64,000 nt of DNA from Hymenobacter cellulosivorans. GTDB lineage: Bacteria > Bacteroidota > Bacteroidia > Cytophagales > Hymenobacteraceae. The stretch is from assembly GCF_022919135.1 (NCBI RefSeq), contig NZ_CP095049.1:868001-932000 (forward strand). The letters run 5' to 3'. Each line of letters begins with the position of its first letter. Within the stretch, counting starts at the first letter, position 1. The notes under the pieces are model-generated. The model did no database searches and was not told the origin of the DNA. It saw only the letters and a list, made by a program, of their open reading frames with translations. This document shows positions 1 through 8,847 of the stretch, piece by piece. A program made the translations under genes and the position numbers.

Positions 1-1596
1 GACGCACCACCTGGGCCCGCTGCTCGGAGAGAAGCAGGTTTTTAGCTGGTTCGCCCACGTTGTCGGTGTGGCCCGCTATTTCCAGGCGCAGCGCAGGCTC
101 GGCTTGTAGCTTTTTTGCCAACGCATTCAGCGCTGGGCGGGAAGTGGGCAGCAGGGTGGCCGTGCTCTGGGTGAAATACAGGTTGGATAGCGTGACGGCC
201 GCGCCTTTGCTCAACGCACTCAGGTCGGGCAGCTCAGTTACCGGCGCGGCTACCCGAACGGCCAACGGCTTGGGCGCAGCTACCACCGGCCGAACTGGCC
301 GGACCGCGGCCACCGTGGGCTTCGGCCCAGCCACCGGAACCTTCGCCGGCTTGACGGCCACGACAACGGGTTCGGGTAGCGGCCGGGGCAGCTCGGGATA
401 CAAATACTGCTTGGGAATCACTGTCAACTTGGCCCGGTCCTTCGCCGCAAAGGCTGCTTCCAGCGTGGCAGGGTTGCCCAAGGCCGTCGGCCGCGCCCAC
501 GACAGCACCGCCCCCGACACGCCCTGCACATTCTTGTAAGCCAGATCAATCTGGTAAAAATAGCCCGCTTCCAGCTGGTAGACCATGTCTACCGGAATAG
601 GAGGCTTGCGGGAGCCAAAATACGCCGGCTCGTACTTTTCCATACTCAGCACGTCGTCGCCGGCAAAGCGTACGTCGGTGGCATCGTCCCACTCGGTATG
701 CAGCACGTAGATTCCCGATTCGGGGCGTAGACGTAGCCCGTCCAGCGCACCGAAAAGCCCTGCCCGGGTGCGCCCGGCGCGGGCGGAGCTCCTTTCCAGG
801 TCACGTTTACCACCGGCTCTACCCGACTGTGCACTGCCGCTCCGCGCACTGAACCCGCGTAATACGTAGCCTGCAGCCCGATGCCGCCCGGCAGCTTGCC
901 GGCCACCGTCACGCCCCGGCTCGGCTTCACGGCCGTAGCGGTGGCAGGGACTGTTTTGCCTGGTGGAGCCGATATAATACGAATGGTGCCTTCCGTCGAA
1001 GCTGCTTTCGACGGGGCCACAAAGGGCTCGGCCGTGACGGGCAGATTTACATATAGGCTTTGGGTTGGTACCGGCACCGGTTCGGCCGTAGAGCCCGGCA
1101 GTTGCCAGGCCAGCAAGGCCTTGGTATCCCGCTCCACCTGATAATATTCCACCCGCACCGAGTAGTAGCGGCCAGCCGTGAGCTTCATTTGGGCAGTAAA
1201 CCGGGTAATGGGCTGGTCGACCCAGGAATCCAGGATCTGGCGGCCCCCGACCCACACCCGCATGCCGTCATCAGTGGCCATGGTGAAGGTATAAACCCCG
1301 GTTTTAGGAGCCAGAATGTAGCCCGTCCAGCGCGCCGAAAACCAGGTACTGGGTACGCCCGGCCCCGGCGACACAAAGAACTTAATAGGCTGGCCGGGGC
1401 CGTTTTGCCGTCGGCTCCAGTCGAAGTTGACGGCAGGGTCCTTGCGGGTCAAAACCAGCTTTTCGAAGTTTTTACCCTCGTAATATTGCCCACGCAGCCC
1501 GTGTTCGGCGGGCGTGGCGGCGGTTTGGGCCCATAGCCCCCAGCCGGGCAGCAGCAGTAAGGTTATAAGAATCGCGAGGCGTAAGCGTGGCAGCAT
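1..1596 (-). pseudogene. PA14-domain / OmpA-family envelope protein, frameshifted and cut by window edge
   Basis: The start at 1596 gives a clear signal peptide (MLPRLRLAILITLLLLPG, then a cleavage-like GLWAQ). Next come a PA14-type carbohydrate-binding domain (about residues 33-155, with the WTGYILAP and TDDGMRVW motifs) and a proline/threonine-rich linker. A second PA14 copy is interrupted near 722-725. There the reading frame shifts by one base inside a G run on the plus strand (C run on the coding strand). With one base added, the frame reads on as YVYAP-ESGIYVLHTEWDD and reaches an OmpA C-terminal peptidoglycan-binding domain (LEIAGHTDNVGEPAKN) at the left edge. Known family role: PA14 binds glycans and OmpA-C anchors to peptidoglycan, so an envelope protein is likely. 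The shift could be a true mutation or a homopolymer sequencing error. The rest is undegraded, which favours an error or a very recent event. Confidence 0.5.
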
Positions 1597-1714
1597 AGAG
1601 TAAGGAAGTGTTGGGACGATAAGGTAATAACCAGCCGGATGAGGGCGCAGAGCTAACGAAGCTGCACCGCACAAAATTGGATTCCGGAATTTCCCGCTGT
1701 ATCTTCGCTTTGTT

Positions 1715-1858
1715 ACTTATCCAGAAAGACCGAGGGATTGGGCCCGACGACGTCTTAGCAACCTGAAATAAAACAAGGTGCTAACTCCCATTCTAGAGCC
1801 TCGGCTGTGGAAGAAGATAAGAACAGGACGCGCCCCTGCGCGGCTCTTTCTGGATAGG
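1715..1858 (+). promoter_or_regulatory. SAM-I (S-box) riboswitch upstream of metH
   Basis: The closing P1 helix is a perfect 12-bp pairing between 1718-1729 and 1845-1856. Inside are the S-box signatures GAGGGATTGGGCCCGA (1732-1747), TTAGCAACC (1755-1763) and GGTGCTAACTCC (1777-1788). They match the SAM-I consensus apart from one extra G before GCCC. The RNA ends 36 bases before the metH start and fits SAM-dependent repression of methionine synthesis. I see no convincing intrinsic terminator between P1 and the start codon, so the expression platform is unclear. A TCGCTTTG at 1704-1711 is one mismatch from the Bacteroidota -7 motif TAnnTTTG and would place the transcript start at the foot of P1. 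Confidence 0.9.
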
Positions 1859-1894
1859 CACTTTTTCGCCGCTAGTTTCCTTAACTGAGCCGAT

Positions 1895-4800
1895 ATGCAA
1901 CCAGCCACGCTCCGCCGCCCCGACTCCCCGCTTTACGATATTCTCCAGCAGCGCATCCTTGTGCTCGATGGCGCCATGGGCACCATGATTCAGCGCCACA
2001 CGCTGGACGAGGCTGACTTCCGTGGCACCCGTTTCGTGGACCACCCCAAGCCCCTGCGCGGCAACAACGACCTGCTCAGCCTGACCCGCCCCGACATCAT
2101 CCGGGGTATTCACGCCGACTACTTCGCGGCCGGGGCCGACATGGTGGAAACCAACACCTTCAGTGGCACCACCATTGCCCAGGCCGACTACGGGCTGGAG
2201 CATATCGTGTATGAGCTCAACTATGAGTCGGCGCGCATTGCCAAGGAAGTAGCCGACGAGTTTACGGCCCAGAATCCCGCCAAGCCCCGCTTCGTGGCCG
2301 GTGCTATCGGACCCACGAACCGTACGGCCTCCTTGTCGCCCGACGTGAACCGGCCCGGCTTCCGCGCCGTGACCTTCGACGAGCTAGCCACGGCCTACCT
2401 GGAGCAGGTGCGCGGCTTGGTAGAAGGGGGCTCCGATACGCTGCTCATCGAAACCATCTTCGACACGCTCAACGCCAAGGCCGCTTTGTTTGCGGTGCAG
2501 AAGTTCTTCGACGAGGGCGGCAAAGTCGTGCCGGTCATGATTTCGGGTACCATCACCGATGCCTCGGGCCGCACGCTGAGCGGGCAGACGGTGGAGGCGT
2601 TCTGGAACTCTATCAGCCACCTGCCGCTGCTGAGCGTAGGTTTGAACTGCGCTTTGGGCGCCGACCAGCTCCAGGTGTACGTGAAAGAGCTGAGCCGTAT
2701 TGCCGACGTGCACATTTCGGCCTACCCCAACGCCGGCCTGCCCAACGCCTTCGGCGGCTACGACGAGTCGGCCCAGGAATTCGCGGCCGTGGTGGAAAAC
2801 TACCTCAAGGACGGCATCGTGACGGTGGCCGGCGGTTGTTGCGGCACCACCCCCCAGCACATTGCCGAGCTGGCTAAGCTGGCCGAGAAGTATCCGCCCC
2901 GCCAGCTCCACCCCGTCCCCCAGGCTACCCGCCTGGCTGGCCTGGAGCCCTTCGGCATTTATCCTGATTCGCTGTTTGTCAACGTGGGGGAGCGGTGCAA
3001 CGTGACCGGCTCCCGGGCCTTTGCCCGCCTCATCCGCACCGGCGCCTACGAGCAGGCCCTGCAGGTAGCCCGCGACCAGGTGGAGGGCGGCGCCCAGGTC
3101 CTCGACGTGAACATGGACGAAGGCATGCTCGACTCGGAGCAGGCCATGACGACGTTTCTGAACCTGATTGCCTCCGAGCCCGACATTTCCCGGGTGCCGG
3201 TCATGATTGACTCCTCGAAGTGGAGCGTGCTCGAAGCCGGCCTCAAGTGCGTGCAGGGCAAGAGCATCGTCAACTCGATTTCCTTGAAGGAAGGCGAGGA
3301 AGTATTCAGGGAGCGGGCCCGCACCGTGCGCGCCTACGGGGCCGCCATGGTGGTCATGGCCTTCGACGAAAACGGCCAGGCCGACTCCTTCGAGAAGCGC
3401 ATCGAAATCTGTAAGCGCAGCTACGACATTCTGGTCAATGAAGTCGGCTTCCCGGCCCAGGACATCATTTTCGACCCCAACATCCTGACTGTGGGCACCG
3501 GCATGGAAGAACACCGCAACTACGCGCTGGACTTCATCGAGGCCATTCGCTGGATCAAGCAGAACCTGCCCGGCGCTCTGACTTCCGGGGGCGTGTCGAA
3601 CATCAGCTTCAGCTTCCGCGGCAACGACGTGGTGCGCGAGGCCATGCACTCGGCCTTCCTCTACCACGCCATCCGAGCTGGCCTCGACATGGGCATCGTC
3701 AACCCCAGCCAATTGGCCGTGTACGACGAAGTACCCAAGGACCTGCTCGAGCTGGTGGAAGACGTGCTGCTCAACCGCCGCCCTGATGCCACCGAGCGCC
3801 TCGTCGAGTTTGCTGACACCGTCAAGCAGAAAGACAAAACCGAAGTGGTAGCCGACGCCTGGCGCAGTCTGCCAGTAGCCGAGCGGCTGCAACACGCTTT
3901 GGTTAAAGGCATTACCGAATTTATCGACCAGGACACCGAGGAGGTACGCCAGCAGGTTAGCCGCCCCCTGGAAGTCATCGAAGGCCCGCTGATGGCCGGT
4001 ATGAACGTGGTAGGTGACCTGTTTGGGGCTGGCAAAATGTTCCTGCCCCAGGTGGTAAAATCGGCCCGGGTGATGAAAAAGGCCGTGGCCTACCTGGAAC
4101 CTTACCTATTGGCCGACAAGCAAGGCTCGGAACGGCAGACGGCGGGTAAAATCCTGCTGGCTACGGTAAAAGGCGACGTGCATGACATCGGCAAGAACAT
4201 CGTGGGTGTGGTGCTGGCCTGCAACAACTTCGACATCGTGGACCTGGGCGTGATGGTGCCCCTGGAGCGGATTCTAGACGAGGCCGTCAAGCAGCAGGTC
4301 GACGTTATCGGCCTCAGCGGTTTGATTACGCCCTCGCTGGATGAAATGGTGTACGTGGCCCAGGAAATGGAAAAGCGCGGCCTCAAGACCCCACTGCTCA
4401 TCGGCGGTGCCACTACCTCCCGCCTGCACGCGGCGGTGAAGATTGCGCCCAACTACTCGGGACCTGTGGTGCACGTGCACGACGCCTCCCGCTCGGTGGG
4501 CGTGGCCGCCAGCCTGCTCGGCTCCAGCCACGAAACCTACGCCCGCGCCGTCCACGACGAGTACACGACCCTGCGTAACGACTACGCCGGCCGGCAGCGC
4601 GAGAAAAACTACCTGCCCATCGAATCGGCCCGGGCCAACGGCTTCAAATCGGACTGGGACGAGGTGGCTATTACCAAGCCCACTTTCCTGGGCACTAAGG
4701 TCCTCGACAACTACCCCCTGGCCGAGCTGGCTGAGTACATCGACTGGACGCCCTTCTTTCACACCTGGGAGCTGAGAGGCCGTTACCCGCGCATTCTGGA

Positions 4801-5617
4801 AGACGAAAGCCTGGGGGAAGCCGCCACTAAACTCTTCGCCGATGCCCAGGCCATGCTCCAGAAAGTCATTGCCGAAAACCTGCTCACGGCCCGGGCCGTG
4901 GTCGGCTTCTGGCCCGCCAACACCGTCGACTACGACACGATTGAAGTGTATACCGACGAGCAGCGCAACACCCTGACTACCGAGTTCTTCACCTTGCGCC
5001 AGCAGGGCGAAAAAGGCCCCGGCATCCCCAACATTGCCTTCTCCGACTTCCTGGCCCCCAAAGAATCGGGCCGGGCAGACTACCTCGGCGGCTTTGCCGT
5101 CACGGCCGGGCTGGGTATCGAGAAGCTCATCGAGCAGTTTGAGGCCGACCACGACGACTACTCGGTCATCATGATTAAGGCCCTGGCCGACCGGTTGGCC
5201 GAAGCCTTTGCCGAGCGGCTGCACCAGCGGGTGCGGGAAGAGTTCTGGGGCTATGCCTCCGACGAAAAGCTCAGCAACGACGACCTGATTCAGGAGAAGT
5301 ATCGCGGGGTGCGGCCCGCGCCCGGCTACCCCGGCTGCCCCGACCACACCGAGAAAATCACCCTGTTCGAGCTTCTCGACGCCGAAAACCAAACCAACAT
5401 CCGGCTGACCGAAAACCTGGCCATGTACCCGGCTTCCTCGGTCAGCGGCCTATACTACGCCCACCCCGAGTCGCGCTACTTCGGCCTGGGCAAAATCGGG
5501 CGCGACCAGGTCGAAGACATTGCCCGCCGCAAAAACATGCCGGTGCCGGAGCTGGAGCGGTGGTTGTCGCCCAACCTGAACTACGACCCCACTGCCGTGC
5601 CCGTCACGGCGCTGTAA
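1895..5617 (+). CDS. metH: Cobalamin-dependent methionine synthase
   Basis: Transfers the methyl group of 5-methyl-tetrahydrofolate to homocysteine through methylcobalamin. At 1240 residues it is the full length of the family. Domain order: homocysteine-binding barrel (residues about 10-340, [11 protein letters not shown] near the start; zinc ligands Cys252 in NCALGA and Cys315/Cys316 in GGCCGTTP), pterin-binding barrel (about 355-620), B12 cap and cobalamin domain (about 650-890, with DVHDIGKN where His763 is the cobalt ligand), and the AdoMet reactivation domain (about 920-1240, [12 protein letters not shown] and [16 protein letters not shown]). The start is the first ATG after the SAM-I riboswitch, so expression should fall when SAM is plentiful. 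metF follows 205 bases downstream on the same strand. Nothing in the protein looks damaged. Confidence 0.97.
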   Translation: MQPATLRRPDSPLYDILQQRILVLDGAMGTMIQRHTLDEADFRGTRFVDHPKPLRGNNDLLSLTRPDIIRGIHADYFAAGADMVETNTFSGTTIAQADYGLEHIVYELNYESARIAKEVADEFTAQNPAKPRFVAGAIGPTNRTASLSPDVNRPGFRAVTFDELATAYLEQVRGLVEGGSDTLLIETIFDTLNAKAALFAVQKFFDEGGKVVPVMISGTITDASGRTLSGQTVEAFWNSISHLPLLSVGLNCALGADQLQVYVKELSRIADVHISAYPNAGLPNAFGGYDESAQEFAAVVENYLKDGIVTVAGGCCGTTPQHIAELAKLAEKYPPRQLHPVPQATRLAGLEPFGIYPDSLFVNVGERCNVTGSRAFARLIRTGAYEQALQVARDQVEGGAQVLDVNMDEGMLDSEQAMTTFLNLIASEPDISRVPVMIDSSKWSVLEAGLKCVQGKSIVNSISLKEGEEVFRERARTVRAYGAAMVVMAFDENGQADSFEKRIEICKRSYDILVNEVGFPAQDIIFDPNILTVGTGMEEHRNYALDFIEAIRWIKQNLPGALTSGGVSNISFSFRGNDVVREAMHSAFLYHAIRAGLDMGIVNPSQLAVYDEVPKDLLELVEDVLLNRRPDATERLVEFADTVKQKDKTEVVADAWRSLPVAERLQHALVKGITEFIDQDTEEVRQQVSRPLEVIEGPLMAGMNVVGDLFGAGKMFLPQVVKSARVMKKAVAYLEPYLLADKQGSERQTAGKILLATVKGDVHDIGKNIVGVVLACNNFDIVDLGVMVPLERILDEAVKQQVDVIGLSGLITPSLDEMVYVAQEMEKRGLKTPLLIGGATTSRLHAAVKIAPNYSGPVVHVHDASRSVGVAASLLGSSHETYARAVHDEYTTLRNDYAGRQREKNYLPIESARANGFKSDWDEVAITKPTFLGTKVLDNYPLAELAEYIDWTPFFHTWELRGRYPRILEDESLGEAATKLFADAQAMLQKVIAENLLTARAVVGFWPANTVDYDTIEVYTDEQRNTLTTEFFTLRQQGEKGPGIPNIAFSDFLAPKESGRADYLGGFAVTAGLGIEKLIEQFEADHDDYSVIMIKALADRLAEAFAERLHQRVREEFWGYASDEKLSNDDLIQEKYRGVRPAPGYPGCPDHTEKITLFELLDAENQTNIRLTENLAMYPASSVSGLYYAHPESRYFGLGKIGRDQVEDIARRKNMPVPELERWLSPNLNYDPTAVPVTAL

Positions 5618-5638
5618 GCACGAGTAAAAGAAAGAACA

Positions 5639-5737
5639 TCATTTCGAGCAAAGCCGAGAAATCTTGCGTGGCGTCGTCTGGTCTGATTACTACTCAGACA
5701 TCAGCACGCGAGATTCCTCGACTTCGCTTGAAATGAC
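5639..5737. repeat. Imperfect palindromic REP-like element between metH and metF
   Basis: The left arm (5639-5670, TCATTTCGAGCAAAGCCGAG...) and right arm (5705-5737) are imperfect reverse complements of about 32 bases, separated by about 35 bases. The right arm (...CTCGACTTCGCTTGAAATGAC) resembles the element at 12815-12862 (...GCTTCGCTTTGCTCGCAATGAC). It is a candidate member of a dispersed intergenic palindrome family. No coding capacity is seen. Confidence 0.7.
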
Positions 5738-5791
5738 AACGATTTCGTTTTGTCTTCCCCCAAAGTAAGGCGAGCTACATACACCACTGCC

Positions 5792-5822
5792 ATGACCCGC
5801 GCAGCTTAGCTGCGCGCTTTAT
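5792..5822 (+). promoter_or_regulatory. Leader hairpin (and possible 5-codon leader ORF) just before metF
   Basis: A perfect 8-bp hairpin (CGCGCAGC at 5798-5805, loop TTA, GCTGCGCG at 5809-5816) ends six bases before the metF ATG. An ATG at 5792 opens a five-codon frame (Met-Thr-Arg-Ala-Ala-stop) that runs through the left arm. Such a stem would cover the translation initiation region. Whether it regulates metF is an inference. Confidence 0.4.
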
Positions 5823-6779
5823 ATGAAAGTAACCGAACACCTGTCCCGCGCCAACGGCAAAACGCTGTTTTCCTTCGAAGTCCTGCCGCCCAAGAAGGGG
5901 GAAAATATCCACACACTCTTCTCTAACATCGAGCCCCTGCTGGAATTCAAGCCGCCGTTTATCGATGTGACCTACCACCGCGAGGAATACGTGTACCGCC
6001 AGCATCCCAACGGTTTGCTGGAAAAGAAAACCGTGCGCCGCCGCCCCGGCACGGTCGGTATCTGCGCGGCCATCAAAAACCGCTTCGACGTCGACACCGT
6101 GCCCCACCTGATCTGCGGGGGTTTCTCGAAAGAGGAAACCGAAAACGCCCTGATTGACCTGCACTTCCTGGGCATCGACAACGTGCTGGCCCTGCGCGGC
6201 GACCCAATTAAGAGCGAAGGCCACTTCAAGCCCGAGCCCGACGGCCACGCCTACGCCTGCGACCTGATTGGGCAGGTTTCCAACCTCAACAAGGGCGAAT
6301 ACCTGGACGAGGAACAGGACGATACCTGGGCTACCGACTTCTGCATCGGGACGGCCGGCTACCCCGAAAAGCACTTTGAGGCCCCCAACTACGGGGCCGA
6401 CCTGCGCTACCTCAAGCACAAGGTAGACCGGGGTGCCGAGTACATCGTGACCCAGATGTTTTTCGACAACGAGCAGTACTTCAACTTCGAGAAGCGCTGC
6501 CGGGAGGCCGGTATCAACGTGCCCATTATTCCTGGCCTCAAACCCCTGACGACCAAGGGCCAGCTCACGATGCTACCCCGCTCCTTCTACCTCAACATCC
6601 CGGAGGAGCTGGCCGAAGCTGTGCATCAGGCCCCCGACAACGAAGCCGCCCGGAACATCGGCATTGAGTGGTGCATCAACCAAAGCAAGGAGCTGATGGC
6701 TCACGGCGTGCCCTGCCTGCACTACTACTCCATGGGCAAGTCCGAATCCATCCGCCGGGTAGCTGCGGCCCTGTTTTAA
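5823..6779 (+). CDS. metF: 5,10-methylenetetrahydrofolate reductase [NAD(P)H]
   Basis: FAD enzyme that reduces 5,10-methylene-tetrahydrofolate to 5-methyl-tetrahydrofolate, the methyl donor used by MetH upstream. At 318 residues it has the length of bacterial MetF. Visible hallmarks of the single TIM barrel are SFEVLPPKKGEN at the N-terminus (catalytic Glu within FEVLPP), IDVTYH, NVLALRGDP for flavin/folate binding, FCIGTAGYPEKH, and YIVTQMFFDNEQYF followed by PIIPGLKP. The protein ends with the usual CLHYYSMGKSESI segment. It is co-directional with metH but separated by a palindromic element, so it may have its own promoter. No riboswitch is seen directly upstream, only a short hairpin at 5798-5816. 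Confidence 0.96.
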   Translation: MKVTEHLSRANGKTLFSFEVLPPKKGENIHTLFSNIEPLLEFKPPFIDVTYHREEYVYRQHPNGLLEKKTVRRRPGTVGICAAIKNRFDVDTVPHLICGGFSKEETENALIDLHFLGIDNVLALRGDPIKSEGHFKPEPDGHAYACDLIGQVSNLNKGEYLDEEQDDTWATDFCIGTAGYPEKHFEAPNYGADLRYLKHKVDRGAEYIVTQMFFDNEQYFNFEKRCREAGINVPIIPGLKPLTTKGQLTMLPRSFYLNIPEELAEAVHQAPDNEAARNIGIEWCINQSKELMAHGVPCLHYYSMGKSESIRRVAAALF

Positions 6780-6783
6780 CAGA

Positions 6784-6890
6784 TGAAATGGTGAACTTGT
6801 GAAATCGTGAGTTGCTGTTCTGGGAGGGCGTTTTACGCCTTTTGCGCCGACAGAACGTAAAACTCACCATCTCACTAGTTCACCATTTCA
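6784..6890. repeat. Long inverted repeat between metF and the TPR gene
   Basis: The left arm (6784-6811) and right arm (6863-6890) are 28-base reverse complements with about four mismatches, built from TGAAATGGTGAAC and GTGAG units. The loop contains a nested GGCGT/ACGCC stem. The right arm ends four bases before the next start codon. Related GTGAG/CTCAC-rich sequence appears at 12632-12655 and 12862-12896. It may act as a terminator-like hairpin for metF, although there is no T run. Confidence 0.75.
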
Positions 6891-6894
6891 CTTT

Positions 6895-7371
6895 ATGTCT
6901 GCCCTCGACGACCTCTTTGCCCAACTGCGCACCGCCACAACGCCCACCGAAATTGAGGCCCTGCAAAACGGTATCTGGCAGCTGTGGCTGATGAGCGGCG
7001 AACAGCGCCTGGACAAGGAAATGGAAGCCGGCCTGCGGGTGCTGGCCGCCGGCGACTATACGGCCGCCATCCGCGTTTTTACCGGCGTGATTGAGCAGCG
7101 GCCGGAGTTTGCCGAAGCCTGGAACAAGCGGGCTACGGCCTATTACCTGCGCGGCGAGTACCGCGCCTCCCTACTCGATATTGCCCAAACCCTGCAGCTG
7201 GAGCCCCGGCACTTCGGCGCTTTGTCAGGCTGGACCACGATTCTGCAGACCCTGGGCGACTACCGGGCGGCCCTGCGCGTGCTGCGCCGACTGGAGGCAC
7301 TGTGCCCAAACATGCCCGGCCTGCAAGCTCGACTGCACGACCTGCGCGACCAGCTCGACGAAAATCTATAG
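6895..7371 (+). CDS. Tetratricopeptide-repeat protein
   Basis: A soluble 158-residue protein with no signal peptide or membrane segment. About three TPR units are visible in residues 45-150: GLRVLAAGDYTAAIRVFTGV, then AWNKRATAYYLRGEYRASLLD, then ALSGWTTILQTLGDYRAALRV. Each has the Gly/Ala/Tyr spacing of a 34-residue TPR. TPRs are protein-protein scaffolds, and no partner can be named here. The N-terminal 40 residues (helical, DDLFAQLRTATT) resemble the N-terminus of small conserved TPR proteins found in many bacteria. It follows metF after the inverted repeat and is followed by a weak hairpin, so it is probably transcribed alone or by read-through from metF. Confidence 0.85.
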   Translation: MSALDDLFAQLRTATTPTEIEALQNGIWQLWLMSGEQRLDKEMEAGLRVLAAGDYTAAIRVFTGVIEQRPEFAEAWNKRATAYYLRGEYRASLLDIAQTLQLEPRHFGALSGWTTILQTLGDYRAALRVLRRLEALCPNMPGLQARLHDLRDQLDENL

Positions 7372-7448
7372 TGCAATTTACTCTTGCGCAGCTCTATATT
7401 AATTTTTAACTTTACTGAGCTTCTGTCTATTTGGGAAAGACCGAAGTA

Positions 7449-7468
7449 GAAGCCTTTTTGGCTTCTTT
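7449..7468 (+). terminator. Weak stem-loop after the TPR gene
   Basis: GAAGCC (7449-7454), a TTTTT loop and GGCTTC (7460-7465), followed by only two or three T residues. It lies in the 250-base gap between 7371 and 7622, where I see no gene. Confidence 0.4.
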
Positions 7469-7621
7469 ACTCTGACTAACACCTAATAAGCAGCTTTCTG
7501 ACCCATTTTACCTTATTGTAACAGCTTGCTTCCAATAGAACTATTCGAGCACTCAGTATAAACCGACTTCCCCCCTCGGTTAGCTGATGCTGGTTCGTTG
7601 ACAGCAGTTTCCCACCCGTCT

Positions 7622-8203
7622 ATGAAAAAAACTGTACTCATCGTACTGTTGGCTTGCGCGTTGCCAACGGTTAGCTGGTCCCAGCGTCTCCGCAAATCTG
7701 AGTTTGAGAGCGGAATGATTGAAAAAGGTAATAAAGTCGGCGTCTGGGAATACTACGCCTACACCCGGGATGGTCGGCAGGTAATCGTGCAGAAGTATGA
7801 CCACACGGCCAATAAGCTGGTTTTTTTCCGCCCTGTCGAAGACGTTCCTTACGACGTGGAGCTACAGCCCGGACAGTGGACCCGCAGCCGCGTAGACCAG
7901 CCGCCGATGTTTATCGGGGGCGACCCGGTTTTGTCGACCTACACCACCAAGCTGGTGTATCCGACCGTCGCGCAGGACCGCAAGCTCCAGGGTAAAGTCC
8001 TGGTTTCCTTTGCCATCGACACCCTGGGCCGGGCTTCGGGCCATAAGGTGCTCATGAGCGTGGGCGGCGGCTGCGACGAGGAAGCTCTGCGCGTGTGCCG
8101 TACCATCCCGAATCAGTGGATTCCGGCCCGCAAGGACGGACGGGCCGTACCGGTGGTGTACGAAATGCCCTTCACGTTCAAGCTGCAGCCCGTCACGCAG
8201 TAG
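7622..8203 (+). CDS. Periplasmic protein with TonB C-terminal domain
   Basis: A 193-residue product when started at the ATG at 7622, which gives a clean cleavable signal peptide (MKKTVLIVLLACALPTVSWSQ). An in-frame ATG at 7598 would spoil it. Residues about 105-190 match the TonB C-terminal fold: YPTVAQDRKLQGKVLVSFAID, GRASGHKVLMSVGGGCDEEALRV, then the WIPARKDGRAV and MPFTFKL strand. True TonB proteins keep an uncleaved membrane anchor and a proline-rich spacer. This one has neither, so it is probably a stand-alone periplasmic TonB-C protein of the kind that is abundant in Bacteroidota, perhaps a peptidoglycan or receptor-binding module, rather than an energy transducer. The N-terminal half (GKVGVWEYYAYTRDG) recalls MORN-like repeats. 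Confidence 0.8.
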   Translation: MKKTVLIVLLACALPTVSWSQRLRKSEFESGMIEKGNKVGVWEYYAYTRDGRQVIVQKYDHTANKLVFFRPVEDVPYDVELQPGQWTRSRVDQPPMFIGGDPVLSTYTTKLVYPTVAQDRKLQGKVLVSFAIDTLGRASGHKVLMSVGGGCDEEALRVCRTIPNQWIPARKDGRAVPVVYEMPFTFKLQPVTQ

Positions 8204-8256
8204 CTCGACCGTAGCCGGCCACTAATCCTGGGCGCGCCGGTTACGTACAGCAGTGC

Positions 8257-8790
8257 ATGACACGACTCAGCCTCCCTTCTCTGACTGCGGCCCTGCTGGG
8301 CCTGATGACGCTTGCCGCCTGCGACACTACCCCGCGGGAACGGCAGGAAATCGTGCGCGACGAAGCCCGCAAGCTGGATACCCTGGCCGACCGCACCGCC
8401 GACAAGCTCCGCAATGCGGGTCGGCGGGCGGCCCGCTACGACTCGGCCGCGCGAATCCGCAACCGGCAGCCGCTCGACCCGGCCTCTACGGCTACGTTTG
8501 CCCAACAGCTGCTGGGGACTTATGCCGACGTTGAAAAGCTGACGCCCGCCACCATCGAGCCGGCCTATGTGCAACTGCTGCGCCAAACCCGGGCCCAGCG
8601 CCGCCAGTGGAGCCAGCGCGACTGGGACTACGCCACCAGCATCTATAAGCGCCTCAATGAGCAACTCAAGGCTATCCGCCTGGATGTGAAGGGCCGCGAC
8701 GAGCTGCACATCCGCGCCCTGCAGGCCGAGTTTACGGCTCTGGAAACCGGCCGCGACGTAAAAGACATTGGTCAGGCCGTTAAGGACTAA
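8257..8790 (+). CDS. Hypothetical lipoprotein
   Basis: A 177-residue protein with a lipoprotein signal ending in LAAC, so Cys22 is the predicted lipidation site. The rest is charged and mostly helical (ERQEIVRDEARKLDTLADRTADKLRNAGRRA...), suggesting a coiled coil and no catalytic motif. I do not recognise the family. It lies 53 bases after the TonB-C gene, ends 57 bases before the amidase start, and has a strong terminator directly downstream. The position between TonB-C and amidase genes suggests an envelope role, which is an inference. Confidence 0.75.
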   Translation: MTRLSLPSLTAALLGLMTLAACDTTPRERQEIVRDEARKLDTLADRTADKLRNAGRRAARYDSAARIRNRQPLDPASTATFAQQLLGTYADVEKLTPATIEPAYVQLLRQTRAQRRQWSQRDWDYATSIYKRLNEQLKAIRLDVKGRDELHIRALQAEFTALETGRDVKDIGQAVKD

Positions 8791-8810
8791 CGCGCCCGTA
8801 TTTTCTTGTA

Positions 8811-8837
8811 AAAGCCCCGTTGTAGCGGGGCTTTTTT
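8811..8837 (+). terminator. Intrinsic terminator after the lipoprotein gene
   Basis: AAAGCCCCG (8811-8819), a short loop, then CGGGGC and TTTTTT to 8837. The T run ends only 10 bases before the amidase start at 8848, so the amidase promoter must overlap this structure or the amidase depends on read-through. Confidence 0.85.
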
Positions 8838-8847
8838 GCGTTTTCGT

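Noticed and set aside
2384..3895. Long open frame on the minus strand opposite metH (503 codons)
   Set aside because: It is the antisense shadow of metH in high-G+C DNA; composition is His/Val/Gly-rich and matches no family.
4274..5392. Another long antisense frame within metH
   Set aside because: Same G+C-driven shadow, no motifs.
7622..8203. Annotation as a true TonB energy transducer
   Set aside because: Cleavable signal peptide, no retained membrane anchor, no proline-rich spacer, no ExbB/ExbD nearby.
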